Of a DNA stretch of 64,000 nt, positions 1-7,470 are shown piece after piece. The notes beneath the pieces are model-generated. The model did no database searches and was not told the DNA's origin. It saw only the letters and a program-made list of their open reading frames with translations. The position numbers and the translations under genes are program-made. Numbering within the stretch: the stretch's first letter is position 1; every line of letters begins with the position of its first letter. The stretch is taken from assembly GCF_004339745.1 (NCBI RefSeq), contig NZ_SMGP01000001.1, positions 3,162,001 through 3,226,000 on the forward strand, in the 5' to 3' direction. Origin of the DNA: Paraburkholderia sp. BL9I2N2. Its GTDB lineage: Bacteria > Pseudomonadota > Gammaproteobacteria > Burkholderiales > Burkholderiaceae.

Positions 1-2
1 AC

Positions 3-815
3 ACCACGCATTCGAGCGTGTCGCGTCAATTGAAGCAACTCGAGGTTTCGCTCGGTGTTCAGTTGCTCAACCGTAACACGCGGCGCTTTACGCTGACGGC
101 CGCGGGTGAACGCTACTACAGGGCCAGCGTCGATATTCTCGATCGCGTGGAAGCAGCGGCGCAGGCCATGGCGGACGAACATCAACAGGCGGCCGGCTTG
201 CTGCGCGTCACCGCGCCGCTTGCCATCGGCACACTCGAACTGGCTGACTGGCTTCCGGCGTTCCAGAAGCGTTATCCCGACATCCAACTAGAGCTATCGT
301 GCAGCGATCAGTTCGTCGACCTCGTTGCAGAGGGCTTCGACGTAGCGCTGCGCATCAGCGGACCATTGGCGGACACGACGCTGGTTGCGAGGACCTTGGC
401 CGTCTCGGACGTCGTGCTGGTTGCATCGCCGACCTATCTGGCTCGACACGGACTCCCACACACAGCCGGGCAAGTCGCCGAACACGAGTTATTGTCTTTT
501 ACCGGCGCGCTCGAACCGACAGAATGGGTGCTGACGTCCGAACAAGGCGCGCCAATCCATGTCTTGCCGCGCAGCCGGCTGAGAACGGACGCTATCACTG
601 CGCTCTACTCCGCGGTGCTCGCGGGCGCGGGTATTGCCGCCTTCACGCGGCAGACGGTTCAGACAGACATCGGAAGCGGCCGTCTCGTTCAAGTCTTGCC
701 AGGCTACACGCTCGGAAGCCGCCACTACTACGCGCTGTATCCGCAAACGCGTTATGTGGCGCCCAAGGTACGGGCGTTCGTCGATCACATGGCTGAGCAC
801 TATCGCGGACGATGA
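3..815 (+). CDS. LysR-family transcriptional regulator (5' end outside window)
   Basis: The frame is open from the window edge. It begins inside the winged helix-turn-helix (SSVSRQLKQLEVSLG, then LLNRNTRRFTLTAAG), so the start codon and roughly the first 30 residues are missing. The remainder is the LysR effector-binding domain, with typical phrases such as RVTAPLAIGTLELADWLPAF and VALRISG. A GTG within the frame at 18 is not the real start because it falls in the middle of the recognition helix. Proteins of this subgroup usually regulate a divergent or adjacent oxidoreductase or glutathione transferase gene. Here the convergent neighbour is a glutathione transferase, but the true target may lie upstream of the window. 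Confidence 0.9.
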   Translation, partial: TTHSSVSRQLKQLEVSLGVQLLNRNTRRFTLTAAGERYYRASVDILDRVEAAAQAMADEHQQAAGLLRVTAPLAIGTLELADWLPAFQKRYPDIQLELSCSDQFVDLVAEGFDVALRISGPLADTTLVARTLAVSDVVLVASPTYLARHGLPHTAGQVAEHELLSFTGALEPTEWVLTSEQGAPIHVLPRSRLRTDAITALYSAVLAGAGIAAFTRQTVQTDIGSGRLVQVLPGYTLGSRHYYALYPQTRYVAPKVRAFVDHMAEHYRGR

Positions 816-951
816 CGATGCGCTCGACGCAGCGTCGAGCGAACGCAAATAGAGGAGCGAGAGACAACCCAAGATCCACGCAGAAAGCGCGTCGGGTCCA
901 AGGTGAACGACGGCCGGCCGGCGAAACTCGCCGCCCGGCCGCCTGAATCGA

Positions 952-1659
952 TTACGACGGACGCTTCGGAATATCCAGTCCCTTCGCCACGGCCGGTCGC
1001 GCGACGAACGCAGCCAGTGCGCGCGTCACGTTCGGGAAGTCCTGAATGCCGACGAGATCGCCCGCTTCATAGAAGCCGATCAGGTTACGCACCCAAGGAA
1101 ACGTGGCGATATCGGCGATCGAATACTTATCGCCCAGAATCCAGTCACGTCCTTCGAGTTGCCGATCCAACACGCCGAGCAGCCGTTTCGATTCGCCGAT
1201 ATAGCGATCGCGCGGACGCTTGTCGTCGTACTCCTTGCCGGCGAACTTGTGGAAGAAACCCACCTGGCCGAACATCGGTCCGATGCCGCCCATCTGGAAC
1301 ATCACCCACTGGATCGCTTCATAGCGGCCGACGGCATCCTGCGGAATGAACCGGCCGCTCTTGTCCGCGAGATAAATCAGGATCGCGCCGGATTCGAACA
1401 GCGGCAGCGGCTTGCCGTCAGGCCCGTTCGGATCGATGATCGCCGGAATCTTGTTGTTCGGATTGAGCGACAGAAACTCCGGCGTCATCTGATCGTTGGC
1501 ATCGAAGCGCACGAGATGCGGCTCGTACGGCAAACCCGTTTCTTCGAGCATGATCGACACCTTCACGCCATTGGGCGTGGGCAGCGAGTAGAGCTGAATC
1601 CGGTCAGGATGCTCGGCAGGCCATTTCTTCGTGATCGGAAAAGCGGATAGTTCGGTCAT
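952..1659 (-). CDS. Glutathione S-transferase, Nu class (YfcG/YghU-like)
   Basis: This is a 235-residue cytosolic thiol-transferase. The N-terminal thioredoxin fold carries the Nu-class signature TPNGVKV near residues 28-34, NNKIPAI near 68-74 and the glutathione-binding ESGAI near 89-93. The C-terminal helical domain contains YSIADIATFPWV. Nu-class enzymes bind glutathione or its disulfide and show disulfide-bond reductase activity, and E. coli YfcG is the closest family I recognise. The frame is open upstream to 1749, but ATG at 1659 fits the family N-terminus (MTELSAF before the IQLYSLPTPNG strand). It is convergent with the LysR gene and stands alone as a transcription unit. Confidence 0.92.
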   Translation of the reverse strand: MTELSAFPITKKWPAEHPDRIQLYSLPTPNGVKVSIMLEETGLPYEPHLVRFDANDQMTPEFLSLNPNNKIPAIIDPNGPDGKPLPLFESGAILIYLADKSGRFIPQDAVGRYEAIQWVMFQMGGIGPMFGQVGFFHKFAGKEYDDKRPRDRYIGESKRLLGVLDRQLEGRDWILGDKYSIADIATFPWVRNLIGFYEAGDLVGIQDFPNVTRALAAFVARPAVAKGLDIPKRPS

Positions 1660-1887
1660 GTGGCGGTGTAACCCTTGTGCGAAAGTGGCGGCTTGAAAAG
1701 AGAATCGGGCCCCGGCAGCCGACCGGACGACCGGCAGCGAAGATCCCAATGCAAGATCGCCAAATATAAACCGACTCGGCGCAACGCGTGCGCGCGCGGC
1801 CCGATGCTCCTATCGGCACGCAAGGTTTTACAGTCGACGTGTAACCGGAGTGGCCCGCGAACGCAAAACGCGCACGCTAGCCCGCAC

Positions 1888-2109
1888 TCACCACAAATCC
1901 TTGGTCGCCGTGCCGGCGCGCAGGTTATAACCATCGCGCCACAAGGACGCGCCGACCGTCAGCAACAGCGTCTTCTGCTCGCCGTCGAGCAGTTCCCACG
2001 CCGCCGCCAGCCAACTGGCGAAGCTCGCGCAGGTCTGTTCCAGGTCCACGGGCGTTTTGCCCTCGAGGTATTGCCGTTCGAACATCGAAAGAATTTTTTC
2101 GGGTGTCAT
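1888..2109 (-). CDS. Small conserved-type hypothetical protein (73 aa)
   Basis: I do not recognise a family. The frame extends upstream to 2358, but the region before ATG 2109 is basic and low in sense. The 73 residues from MTPEKILSMFERQY onward are a compact, plausibly helical protein with a Trp-rich central segment (ASWLAAAWELLDGEQ). A GGAG-like element lies about 10 nt upstream of the ATG. There is no signal peptide or membrane segment. It sits between the glutathione transferase and csbD, all on the minus strand, and csbD's predicted terminator at 2252-2278 separates it from csbD. Confidence 0.55.
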   Translation of the reverse strand: MTPEKILSMFERQYLEGKTPVDLEQTCASFASWLAAAWELLDGEQKTLLLTVGASLWRDGYNLRAGTATKDLW

Positions 2110-2251
2110 GGGCGCCGTCTCCGTGTTGGATGCGCCAAGTCTAAAGGCGGCGCACCGCGTGCGGAATGCTCTCGACGCCAATCCCGGGTTACTCCCAGGC
2201 AAAATCCGCCATCGGTCGAAAAAGGGCTGTTGCGCGACGCAAAAGCGTCGG

Positions 2252-2278
2252 CAAAAAGGAAAAGGCGCCGAAGCGCCT
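2252..2278 (-). terminator. Intrinsic terminator after csbD
   Basis: Read on the minus strand, AGGCGC-TTCG-GCGCCT forms a UUCG-capped 6-bp hairpin followed by TTTTCCTTTTT. A second small hairpin (GACGC-TTTT-GCGTC) follows at 2236-2249. The position is right for ending csbD transcription (stop at 2306). Confidence 0.7.
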
Positions 2279-2305
2279 CTTCCGTCGAACCCGTCGCAAG
2301 CCGAA

Positions 2306-2497
2306 TTACGGCGCGTTGCGCTTCGCGTTGTCCTTGGCGTCTTCCTTCGCGTCGCCATAGGCCTTTTGCACCTTGCCCGCGCCTTGTTGCAGATCGCCCT
2401 TCAGTTCCTTGCCCGGATTGTTCGTGGCCTTGCCGACCGCTTCGTTGACCTTGCCCTTGACCTGCTCAGTCACACCCTTCACCTGGTCCTTGTTCAT
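2306..2497 (-). CDS. CsbD-family stress-response protein
   Basis: This is a 63-residue, highly charged, Lys/Asp-rich protein of the CsbD family (PF05532). It has the family pattern MNKDQVKGVTEQVKGKVNEA, then GKELKGDLQQGAGKVQKAYGDAKED. CsbD proteins are small general-stress proteins of unknown molecular function, induced by osmotic, heat or stationary-phase stress in many bacteria. ATG 2497 is preferred over an in-frame GTG at 2509 because GGAG sits 6 nt upstream of it. A good sigma-54 promoter motif lies 55-70 bp upstream (2552-2568), suggesting activation by one of the enhancer-binding proteins found about 8-10 kb away. Confidence 0.9.
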   Translation of the reverse strand: MNKDQVKGVTEQVKGKVNEAVGKATNNPGKELKGDLQQGAGKVQKAYGDAKEDAKDNAKRNAP

Positions 2498-2551
2498 GTT
2501 CGGCTCCACTATTTGGAATGCCGGCGCGACATTACGCCAGTATCCGTACTC

Positions 2552-2568
2552 AGCAACGGGTGTGCCCG
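2552..2568 (-). promoter_or_regulatory. Candidate sigma-54 (-24/-12) promoter for csbD
   Basis: Read on the minus strand the site is GGGCAC-ACCCG-TTGCT, matching YTGGCACRNNNNTTGCW with the invariant GG-N10-GC spacing. Predicted transcription starts near 2541, about 44 nt before the csbD ATG. Confidence 0.6.
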
Positions 2569-2672
2569 TGCCTGCGCACGGCCTCGTTTCTCCAGTGCGC
2601 GTCGCGTAAAAATATTTTCAGAAAGGCCTAAAGTCCCGCCTCTGCCTGCCGTAAAGGTGCCAAGGAGGAGCC

Positions 2673-2999
2673 ATGGACCGCACACTCATTACGCTTTCGG
2701 GATCATCCCAGGCCGCATTGATCGACCGGGACATCGCGCATATTGCGCGTGTGATGCGGCCGTCTTTACACGGCGACCTGGGCGGCCCGATCCTGCCGGC
2801 CGCGTATTGGCGCAAGCGTCTGTACCAGCTGCTCGACGCCGGCAACCTGTCCCACGCGCAACTGTGCACGGTCGACAGCCTCCTGCTCCAGCTCGATCAG
2901 TACGAAGCCGAACCTCAACTGGCCTGGGACGCATTGGCGCCTGCCACCGCCGCCCTGTTCCCACCGCCCTATCCGGCCAACGCCAGCCACCCGGTCTGA
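2673..2999 (+). CDS. Hypothetical protein (108 aa)
   Basis: The frame has a very strong ribosome-binding site (AAGGAGGAG, 4-5 nt before ATG 2673). It encodes a soluble 108-residue protein with the segments LIDRDIAHIARVMRPSLHG and PAAYWRKRLYQLLDAGNLSHAQLCTVDSLLLQLDQYE, which look helical. The tail is proline-rich (ALFPPPYPANASHPV). I recognise no domain. Codon use and the ribosome-binding site argue that it is real, and it probably belongs to a Burkholderiaceae-restricted family. A GC-rich perfect inverted repeat just after the stop (CCGGCCC/GGGCCGG, 3018-3037) may help end the transcript. Confidence 0.75.
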   Translation: MDRTLITLSGSSQAALIDRDIAHIARVMRPSLHGDLGGPILPAAYWRKRLYQLLDAGNLSHAQLCTVDSLLLQLDQYEAEPQLAWDALAPATAALFPPPYPANASHPV

Positions 3000-3059
3000 C
3001 GCGCTGCGAGCCTGAACCCCGGCCCTTCCCGGGCCGGCGGCAGCCCCTTTGCACGAGTT

Positions 3060-3088
3060 AAAAAAAGGCCGCGAAACACGTCGCGGCC
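3060..3088 (-). terminator. Strong intrinsic terminator, minus strand
   Basis: On the minus strand GGCCGCGA-CGTGTT-TCGCGGCC forms an 8-bp GC-rich hairpin followed directly by seven T. On the plus strand it lacks a T-run. It does not serve any annotated gene on its own strand. Confidence 0.7.
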
Positions 3089-3250
3089 TCAACACGTCGC
3101 AACGCGGGGAATTCGCGTCACGCCAGAAGCGTACACGCGCAACTGTGACAGCCACATTTAGCCGTGGACTTCCCCTGTCTCCGGTGTGCCGAACCTGGAA
3201 ATTTTCTGCCCGAGCTGCGCAAAAAATAGGGAAATGGGACGACCTTAGGT
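3060..3250 (-). ncRNA. Candidate small RNA ending at an orphan minus-strand terminator
   Basis: No minus-strand gene precedes the strong minus-strand terminator at 3060-3088; everything to its right is the plus-strand methyltransferase. The roughly 160-190 nt between the terminator and about 3250 could therefore be a small RNA or an antisense leader divergent from dcm. Promoter evidence is weak (TTGCTG and CATTAT near 3250-3280, with suboptimal spacing). The 5' end is a guess. Confidence 0.25.
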
Positions 3251-3285
3251 CATAATGTCCGCAAAAATTCCCAGCAAGGACACCC

Positions 3286-4566
3286 GTGACCCTCGCCGCA
3301 CCGCTCGCACTGCTCAAGCAAGCGCGCGCCCGCTTCACTCAACGCGAAATCGCCGCGCACGTCGGCAAGGACATCAAGACGGTGCGCCGCTGGGAAAAAG
3401 GCGAAACGCAGTGCCCGGCGATGCTGGAACCGGCCTTGCGCGATCTGCTGCAAAACCGCGCGCGGGCCAAACGCAGCGCGGGCGGCGACGCCCAGTTCCG
3501 CTTCATCGATCTGTTCGCCGGCATCGGCGGGATTCGCATGGGCTTCGAGGCGCATGGCGGCGACTGCGTCTTTACGAGCGAGTGGAACGACTTTTCCACC
3601 AAGACCTATCGCGAGAATTACCCTGGCGGCGGCGAGCATGCGCTGATCGGCGACATCGTCTCGTTTCCGGCTGAAGACGTGCCGAGCCACGACGTGCTGC
3701 TCGGCGGCTTCCCGTGCCAGCCGTTTTCGATCGCCGGCGTGAGCAAGAAGAACGCGCTGGGCCGGCCGCACGGTTTCGAATGCACGACCCAGGGCACGCT
3801 CTTTTTCGACGTCGCGCGGATCATCGCGGCGAAACGCCCCACCGCGTTCCTGCTGGAGAACGTGAAGAATCTGCTCTCGCACGACAAGGGCCGCACCTTC
3901 GACGTGATCCTGCAAACCCTGCGCGACGAACTCGGCTACGAAGTGCACTATCGCGTGGTCGACGGCCAGCATTTCACGCCGCAGCATCGGGAACGGATCA
4001 TCATCGTCGGCTTTCGCGGCAAGACTTCGTTCTCCTGGGACGACCTGCATCTGCCGGCAGACGGCCCGCGCCTCGGCTCGATCCTGCATCGCACGGACGG
4101 CAGTGAACCGGTGCTGCCGTGGGACCAGGATCGCTTCTTCGATCACACGGGCCGACGCGTCCAGCCCAAGTACACGCTCACGCCGAACCTCTGGACCTAT
4201 CTGCAAAACTACGCGGAGAAACATCGCGCGGCAGGCAACGGTTTCGGCTTCGGCATGGCCTATCCGAACAGCGTGACGCGCACGCTGTCGGCGCGCTATC
4301 ACAAGGACGGCTCCGAGATCCTGATCTATCAAGGCGAGGCACTGCGTCCGCGCCGCCTCACGCCACGTGAATGCGCGCGGCTGATGGGTTTTCCCGATAC
4401 CTTCCGGATCCCAGTAAGCGACACGCAGGCCTACCGGCAATTCGGCAACAGCGTCGTGATGCCGGTGATGCGCGAAGTGGCGCGCATCATGCTGCCGCAT
4501 GTGCAAACCCTGCTCGCCGAGGAGACGCGCCATGGTTCGAAGCAAACGCTCTCGCTTTACGCGTGA
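3286..4566 (+). CDS. dcm: DNA (cytosine-5-)-methyltransferase, Dcm type
   Basis: This 426-residue methyltransferase would methylate the C5 of cytosine in duplex DNA using S-adenosylmethionine. An N-terminal helix-turn-helix-like segment (residues 10-40, [21 protein letters not shown]) precedes motif [11 protein letters not shown] (about 73-82). Motif IV is GGFPCQPFS with catalytic Cys144. The ENV motif VI and [11 protein letters not shown] (motif VIII region) follow, and motif X is near [10 protein letters not shown]. The arrangement resembles E. coli Dcm, which methylates the inner C of CCWGG; that specificity is inference. The start is GTG 3286 with AAGGA 6 nt upstream. The vsr gene follows 63 bp downstream, as in the enteric dcm-vsr pair. 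No restriction endonuclease gene is nearby, so this is an orphan methyltransferase in the visible context. Confidence 0.95.
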   Translation: MTLAAPLALLKQARARFTQREIAAHVGKDIKTVRRWEKGETQCPAMLEPALRDLLQNRARAKRSAGGDAQFRFIDLFAGIGGIRMGFEAHGGDCVFTSEWNDFSTKTYRENYPGGGEHALIGDIVSFPAEDVPSHDVLLGGFPCQPFSIAGVSKKNALGRPHGFECTTQGTLFFDVARIIAAKRPTAFLLENVKNLLSHDKGRTFDVILQTLRDELGYEVHYRVVDGQHFTPQHRERIIIVGFRGKTSFSWDDLHLPADGPRLGSILHRTDGSEPVLPWDQDRFFDHTGRRVQPKYTLTPNLWTYLQNYAEKHRAAGNGFGFGMAYPNSVTRTLSARYHKDGSEILIYQGEALRPRRLTPRECARLMGFPDTFRIPVSDTQAYRQFGNSVVMPVMREVARIMLPHVQTLLAEETRHGSKQTLSLYA

Positions 4567-4629
4567 GCGGTCAGCGTGTGTCGGTGGCCGGCGTGTCGAA
4601 ACCTTCGAAACACTAGCTAAGCGCTAAAG

Positions 4630-5076
4630 ATGGTCGATATCGTCGACAGCGCGACGCGCAGCCGGATGATGTCCGGCATCCGCGGCCGCAATACCAAACC
4701 GGAAATCCTGATCCGCAGCCTGCTGCACCGGCAGGGCTTTCGCTTCCGTCTGGATGCGCGCGATCTGCCGGGACGCCCGGACATCGTCTTGCCGCGCTAC
4801 CGCGCTGTCGTGCTGGTGCACGGCTGTTTCTGGCACGGCCACGACTGTCATCTTTTCAAATGGCCGCAAACGCGGCCGGAGTTCTGGCGCGACAAGATCG
4901 GCCGCAATCGCAGCAACGACGACAAGGTTCGAGCGGCGCTGCTCGCCAACGGCTGGCGCGTCGCGGTGGTATGGGAATGCGCTTTACGCGGCGCCAATCG
5001 CGATATCGAGGGTGTCTTGCAGCGGCTCGTCGAGTGGCTGAAGAGCGACGCGCCGAGCTGCGAGGAACGCGGCTGA
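4630..5076 (+). CDS. vsr: Very short patch repair (Vsr) DNA mismatch endonuclease
   Basis: Vsr nicks 5' of the T in T:G mismatches that arise when 5-methylcytosine deaminates at Dcm sites. This 148-residue protein keeps every key residue: Glu25, catalytic Asp51 (GRPDIVL), His64 and His69, and the zinc ligands His71, Cys73 and Cys117. The FWRDKIGRNRSNDDK block that contacts DNA is also present. The gene lies directly after the methyltransferase in the same direction, which strongly supports the dcm-vsr pairing and indirectly a CCWGG-like specificity. Confidence 0.95.
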   Translation: MVDIVDSATRSRMMSGIRGRNTKPEILIRSLLHRQGFRFRLDARDLPGRPDIVLPRYRAVVLVHGCFWHGHDCHLFKWPQTRPEFWRDKIGRNRSNDDKVRAALLANGWRVAVVWECALRGANRDIEGVLQRLVEWLKSDAPSCEERG

Positions 5077-5238
5077 AAGCCGCCTGTAGCCTCGCCGCCT
5101 GCCACGAATTCGAAGGCCGCTGGTGATACACTCGACTGGCTAACTCGGGGTACTTCCGCGCGGCGCCCTGCCCTGCAAACCGGTTGCAAAACCGCACGCC
5201 CCGACCATCCCAGAACCACTCAAGAAGGGAGGCACATC

Positions 5239-5742
5239 ATGGCAGATTTCCGTCTCTGGTCCGACGAATTTCCCACCAACGGCTTCATGCCGAAAGCCCA
5301 CGAATACCACGACAAGGCCTTCGGCGTGGACGGCGAGAACATCTCGCCCGCGTTGCAATGGGAGGCGCCGCCGCCCGACACGCAAAGCTTCGCGCTCACC
5401 GTTCACGATCCCGACGCGCCCACCGGCAGCGGCTTCTGGCACTGGGTCGTGGTGAACATTCCGGGTGACGCCCGCTCGCTGCCGCGCAACGCCGGCAAGG
5501 CGGATGGCTCGTTGCTGCCGCAAGGCGCGCTGCAGGTGCGCAACGACTACGGCACGGTCGGCTTCGGCGGCGCCGCGCCGCCGCGCGGCGACAAGGCGCA
5601 TCGCTACATTTTCCGTCTGCATGCGCTGCGCGTGCCGCATCTGCCGATCAACGCGGACACCACCAACGCGGTGGCGCGCTTCATGACGCATCTGAACGAA
5701 CTCGACTCGACCACTCACACCGGCTTGTACGAACTCAAATAA
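5239..5742 (+). CDS. YbhB/YbcL family PEBP (Raf kinase inhibitor-like) protein
   Basis: This 167-residue phosphatidylethanolamine-binding-fold protein has the family core motifs. They are ENISPALQWEAPPPDTQSFAL, then VHDPDAPTGSGFWHWVVVNIP (the DPDAP and HW ligand-site motifs), then the GYGGAAPP-type loop (GFGGAAPPRGDKAHRY) and the C-terminal YELK. Bacterial members are cytoplasmic or periplasmic and of uncertain function; no signal peptide is visible here. A strong ribosome-binding site (AAGGGAGG) precedes ATG 5239. The gene appears to be transcribed alone. Confidence 0.93.
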   Translation: MADFRLWSDEFPTNGFMPKAHEYHDKAFGVDGENISPALQWEAPPPDTQSFALTVHDPDAPTGSGFWHWVVVNIPGDARSLPRNAGKADGSLLPQGALQVRNDYGTVGFGGAAPPRGDKAHRYIFRLHALRVPHLPINADTTNAVARFMTHLNELDSTTHTGLYELK

Positions 5743-5868
5743 CGCGGGAGACGCGGTGGCCGGCGCGCGCAAGCAGCGCCGGCCACCGCCGCCGCGGCTG
5801 CCGGCTCTTTCAGGTCGGCACGCGGCACGCGCACGCGGCGAGCCACCCCACTAAAACTCCAACAATCG

Positions 5869-7317
5869 ATGCACGCACAACCACCGCGCAAGAACGGCGC
5901 CATACCCGCCGAAGCGGCCGACACACTCGCCCCCGACAGCTCGTTCTCCGACAACACCGAACAAGGCTTGCCGATTCCGCAGCGCTATTGGGCGATGCTG
6001 GTCATCGCACTCGCCCTCACGCTCGCGGTGCTCGACAGCGCGATTGCCAACGTGGCGCTGCCGACTATCGCGCGCAACCTGCACGCGAGCGCGGCCGGCT
6101 CGATCTGGGTCGTCAACGCCTATCAGTTGGCGATCACGATCTCACTGCTGCCGCTCGCCTCGCTCGGCGACCGCATCGGCTACCGGCGTATCTATCTCTC
6201 CGGGCTGATCCTGTTCACGGTGGCGTCGTTCGGTTGCGCCTTGTCGACTTCGCTGCCGACTCTCGCGCTCGCTCGCGTGATTCAAGGCTTCGGCGCGGCC
6301 GGCATCATGAGCGTGAACACGGCGCTGGTGCGCATGATCTATCCGCCCGCGCAGCTCGGGCGTGGCATCTCGATCAACGCAATGGTGGTCGCGGTGTCAT
6401 CGGCGGTCGGGCCGACCGTCGCTTCCGGCGTGCTCGCCGTCGCCTCGTGGCCGTGGCTGTTCGCCATCAACGTGCCGATCGGCATCGCGGCTATCGTCGG
6501 CGGCTTCAAGGCGCTGCCGATGAACCCCGGCCACGAATCGCCCTACGACTACCTCAGCGCGGTGATGAACGCGTTCGTCTTCGGCCTGCTGATTTTTGCG
6601 GTCGATGGACTCGGCCACGGCGAGGGGTTCGGCTACGTCGCGCTCGAAGCGATCGGCGCGGCGGTAATCGGCTATTTCTTCGTGCGCCGTCAGTTGACGC
6701 AGCCCGCGCCCTTGCTGCCGATCGATTTGCTCAGGATTCCCATCTTCGCGCTCTCGATCGGCACCTCGGTCTGCTCGTTCTGCGCTCAGATGCTCGCCTT
6801 CGTGTCGCTGCCCTTTATGTTGCAGGAAACGCTGGGGTTGTCGCAGGTCGAAACCGGGCTGCTCATGACGCCTTGGCCCGCCGTGATCATCATCGCGGCG
6901 CCGATTGCGGGCCTGCTGTCGGACAAGGTGTCGTCGGGATGGCTGGGTGGCGTCGGACTTGTCGCGATGACGGTCGGGCTGTTGCTGCTCGCCACGCTCG
7001 GCGCGCATCCGGACGCCATGCAGATCGCGTGGCGCATGGCCTTGTGCGGCGCCGGCTTCGGCATCTTCCAGTCGCCGAACAATCGCACCATACTGTCCGC
7101 GGCGCCGCGCGAGCGCAGCGGCGGCGCGAGCGGCATGCTGGGCACCGCGCGTCTGACCGGCCAGACGCTCGGCGCGGCGCTGGTTGCGCTGATCTTCGGC
7201 ATTGCGCCACAACACGGGCCGATCATCGCGCTCTATGTGGCCGCGTGCTTCTCGGCGGTTGCCGCGGTGATCAGCACGACGCGCGTCATGCAACGGGTCA
7301 ACGCGCAACCGGCCTGA
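5869..7317 (+). CDS. MFS transporter, DHA2 (EmrB/QacA) drug-exporter family
   Basis: This 482-residue inner-membrane protein has a hydrophilic N-terminal tail of about 40 residues followed by multiple, probably 14, transmembrane helices. Family motifs are LDSAIANVALPTIARNL (DHA2 motif D1), GDRIGYRRIY (motif A loop) and RVIQGFGAAGIMSVNTALVR (motif B/C region). DHA2 pumps export drugs, dyes or bile-salt-like compounds using the proton gradient; the substrate cannot be told from sequence. No clear ribosome-binding site precedes ATG 5869. A bidirectional terminator at 7351-7390 separates it from the convergent otsA. Confidence 0.92.
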   Translation: MHAQPPRKNGAIPAEAADTLAPDSSFSDNTEQGLPIPQRYWAMLVIALALTLAVLDSAIANVALPTIARNLHASAAGSIWVVNAYQLAITISLLPLASLGDRIGYRRIYLSGLILFTVASFGCALSTSLPTLALARVIQGFGAAGIMSVNTALVRMIYPPAQLGRGISINAMVVAVSSAVGPTVASGVLAVASWPWLFAINVPIGIAAIVGGFKALPMNPGHESPYDYLSAVMNAFVFGLLIFAVDGLGHGEGFGYVALEAIGAAVIGYFFVRRQLTQPAPLLPIDLLRIPIFALSIGTSVCSFCAQMLAFVSLPFMLQETLGLSQVETGLLMTPWPAVIIIAAPIAGLLSDKVSSGWLGGVGLVAMTVGLLLLATLGAHPDAMQIAWRMALCGAGFGIFQSPNNRTILSAAPRERSGGASGMLGTARLTGQTLGAALVALIFGIAPQHGPIIALYVAACFSAVAAVISTTRVMQRVNAQPA

Positions 7318-7350
7318 ACGCTCGATTGAAGGGGACGGTCATGCCAACGC

Positions 7351-7390
7351 AAAAAGGGCGCGCCTCGCATGTCGCGATTCGCGCCCTTCT
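7351..7390. terminator. Bidirectional intrinsic terminator between MFS gene and otsA
   Basis: AAGGGCGCG (7354-7362) pairs with CGCGCCCTT (7380-7388). T-rich tails occur on both strands (CTTCTCTT on plus, CTTTTTG on minus). Confidence 0.7.
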
Positions 7391-7470
7391 CTTCCAAACC
7401 CGCAAACGCTATTCGGAAGACGTGACCAGCACACGCGGCCGCACTGCAAGCCGCGCGACCGTTGATCCGG

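Noticed and set aside
3250..4545. Long open frame on the minus strand opposite dcm (431 codons)
   Set aside because: It is antisense to a clearly coding gene; such frames are expected in GC-rich DNA with strong third-position bias, and the product has no domain-like sequence.
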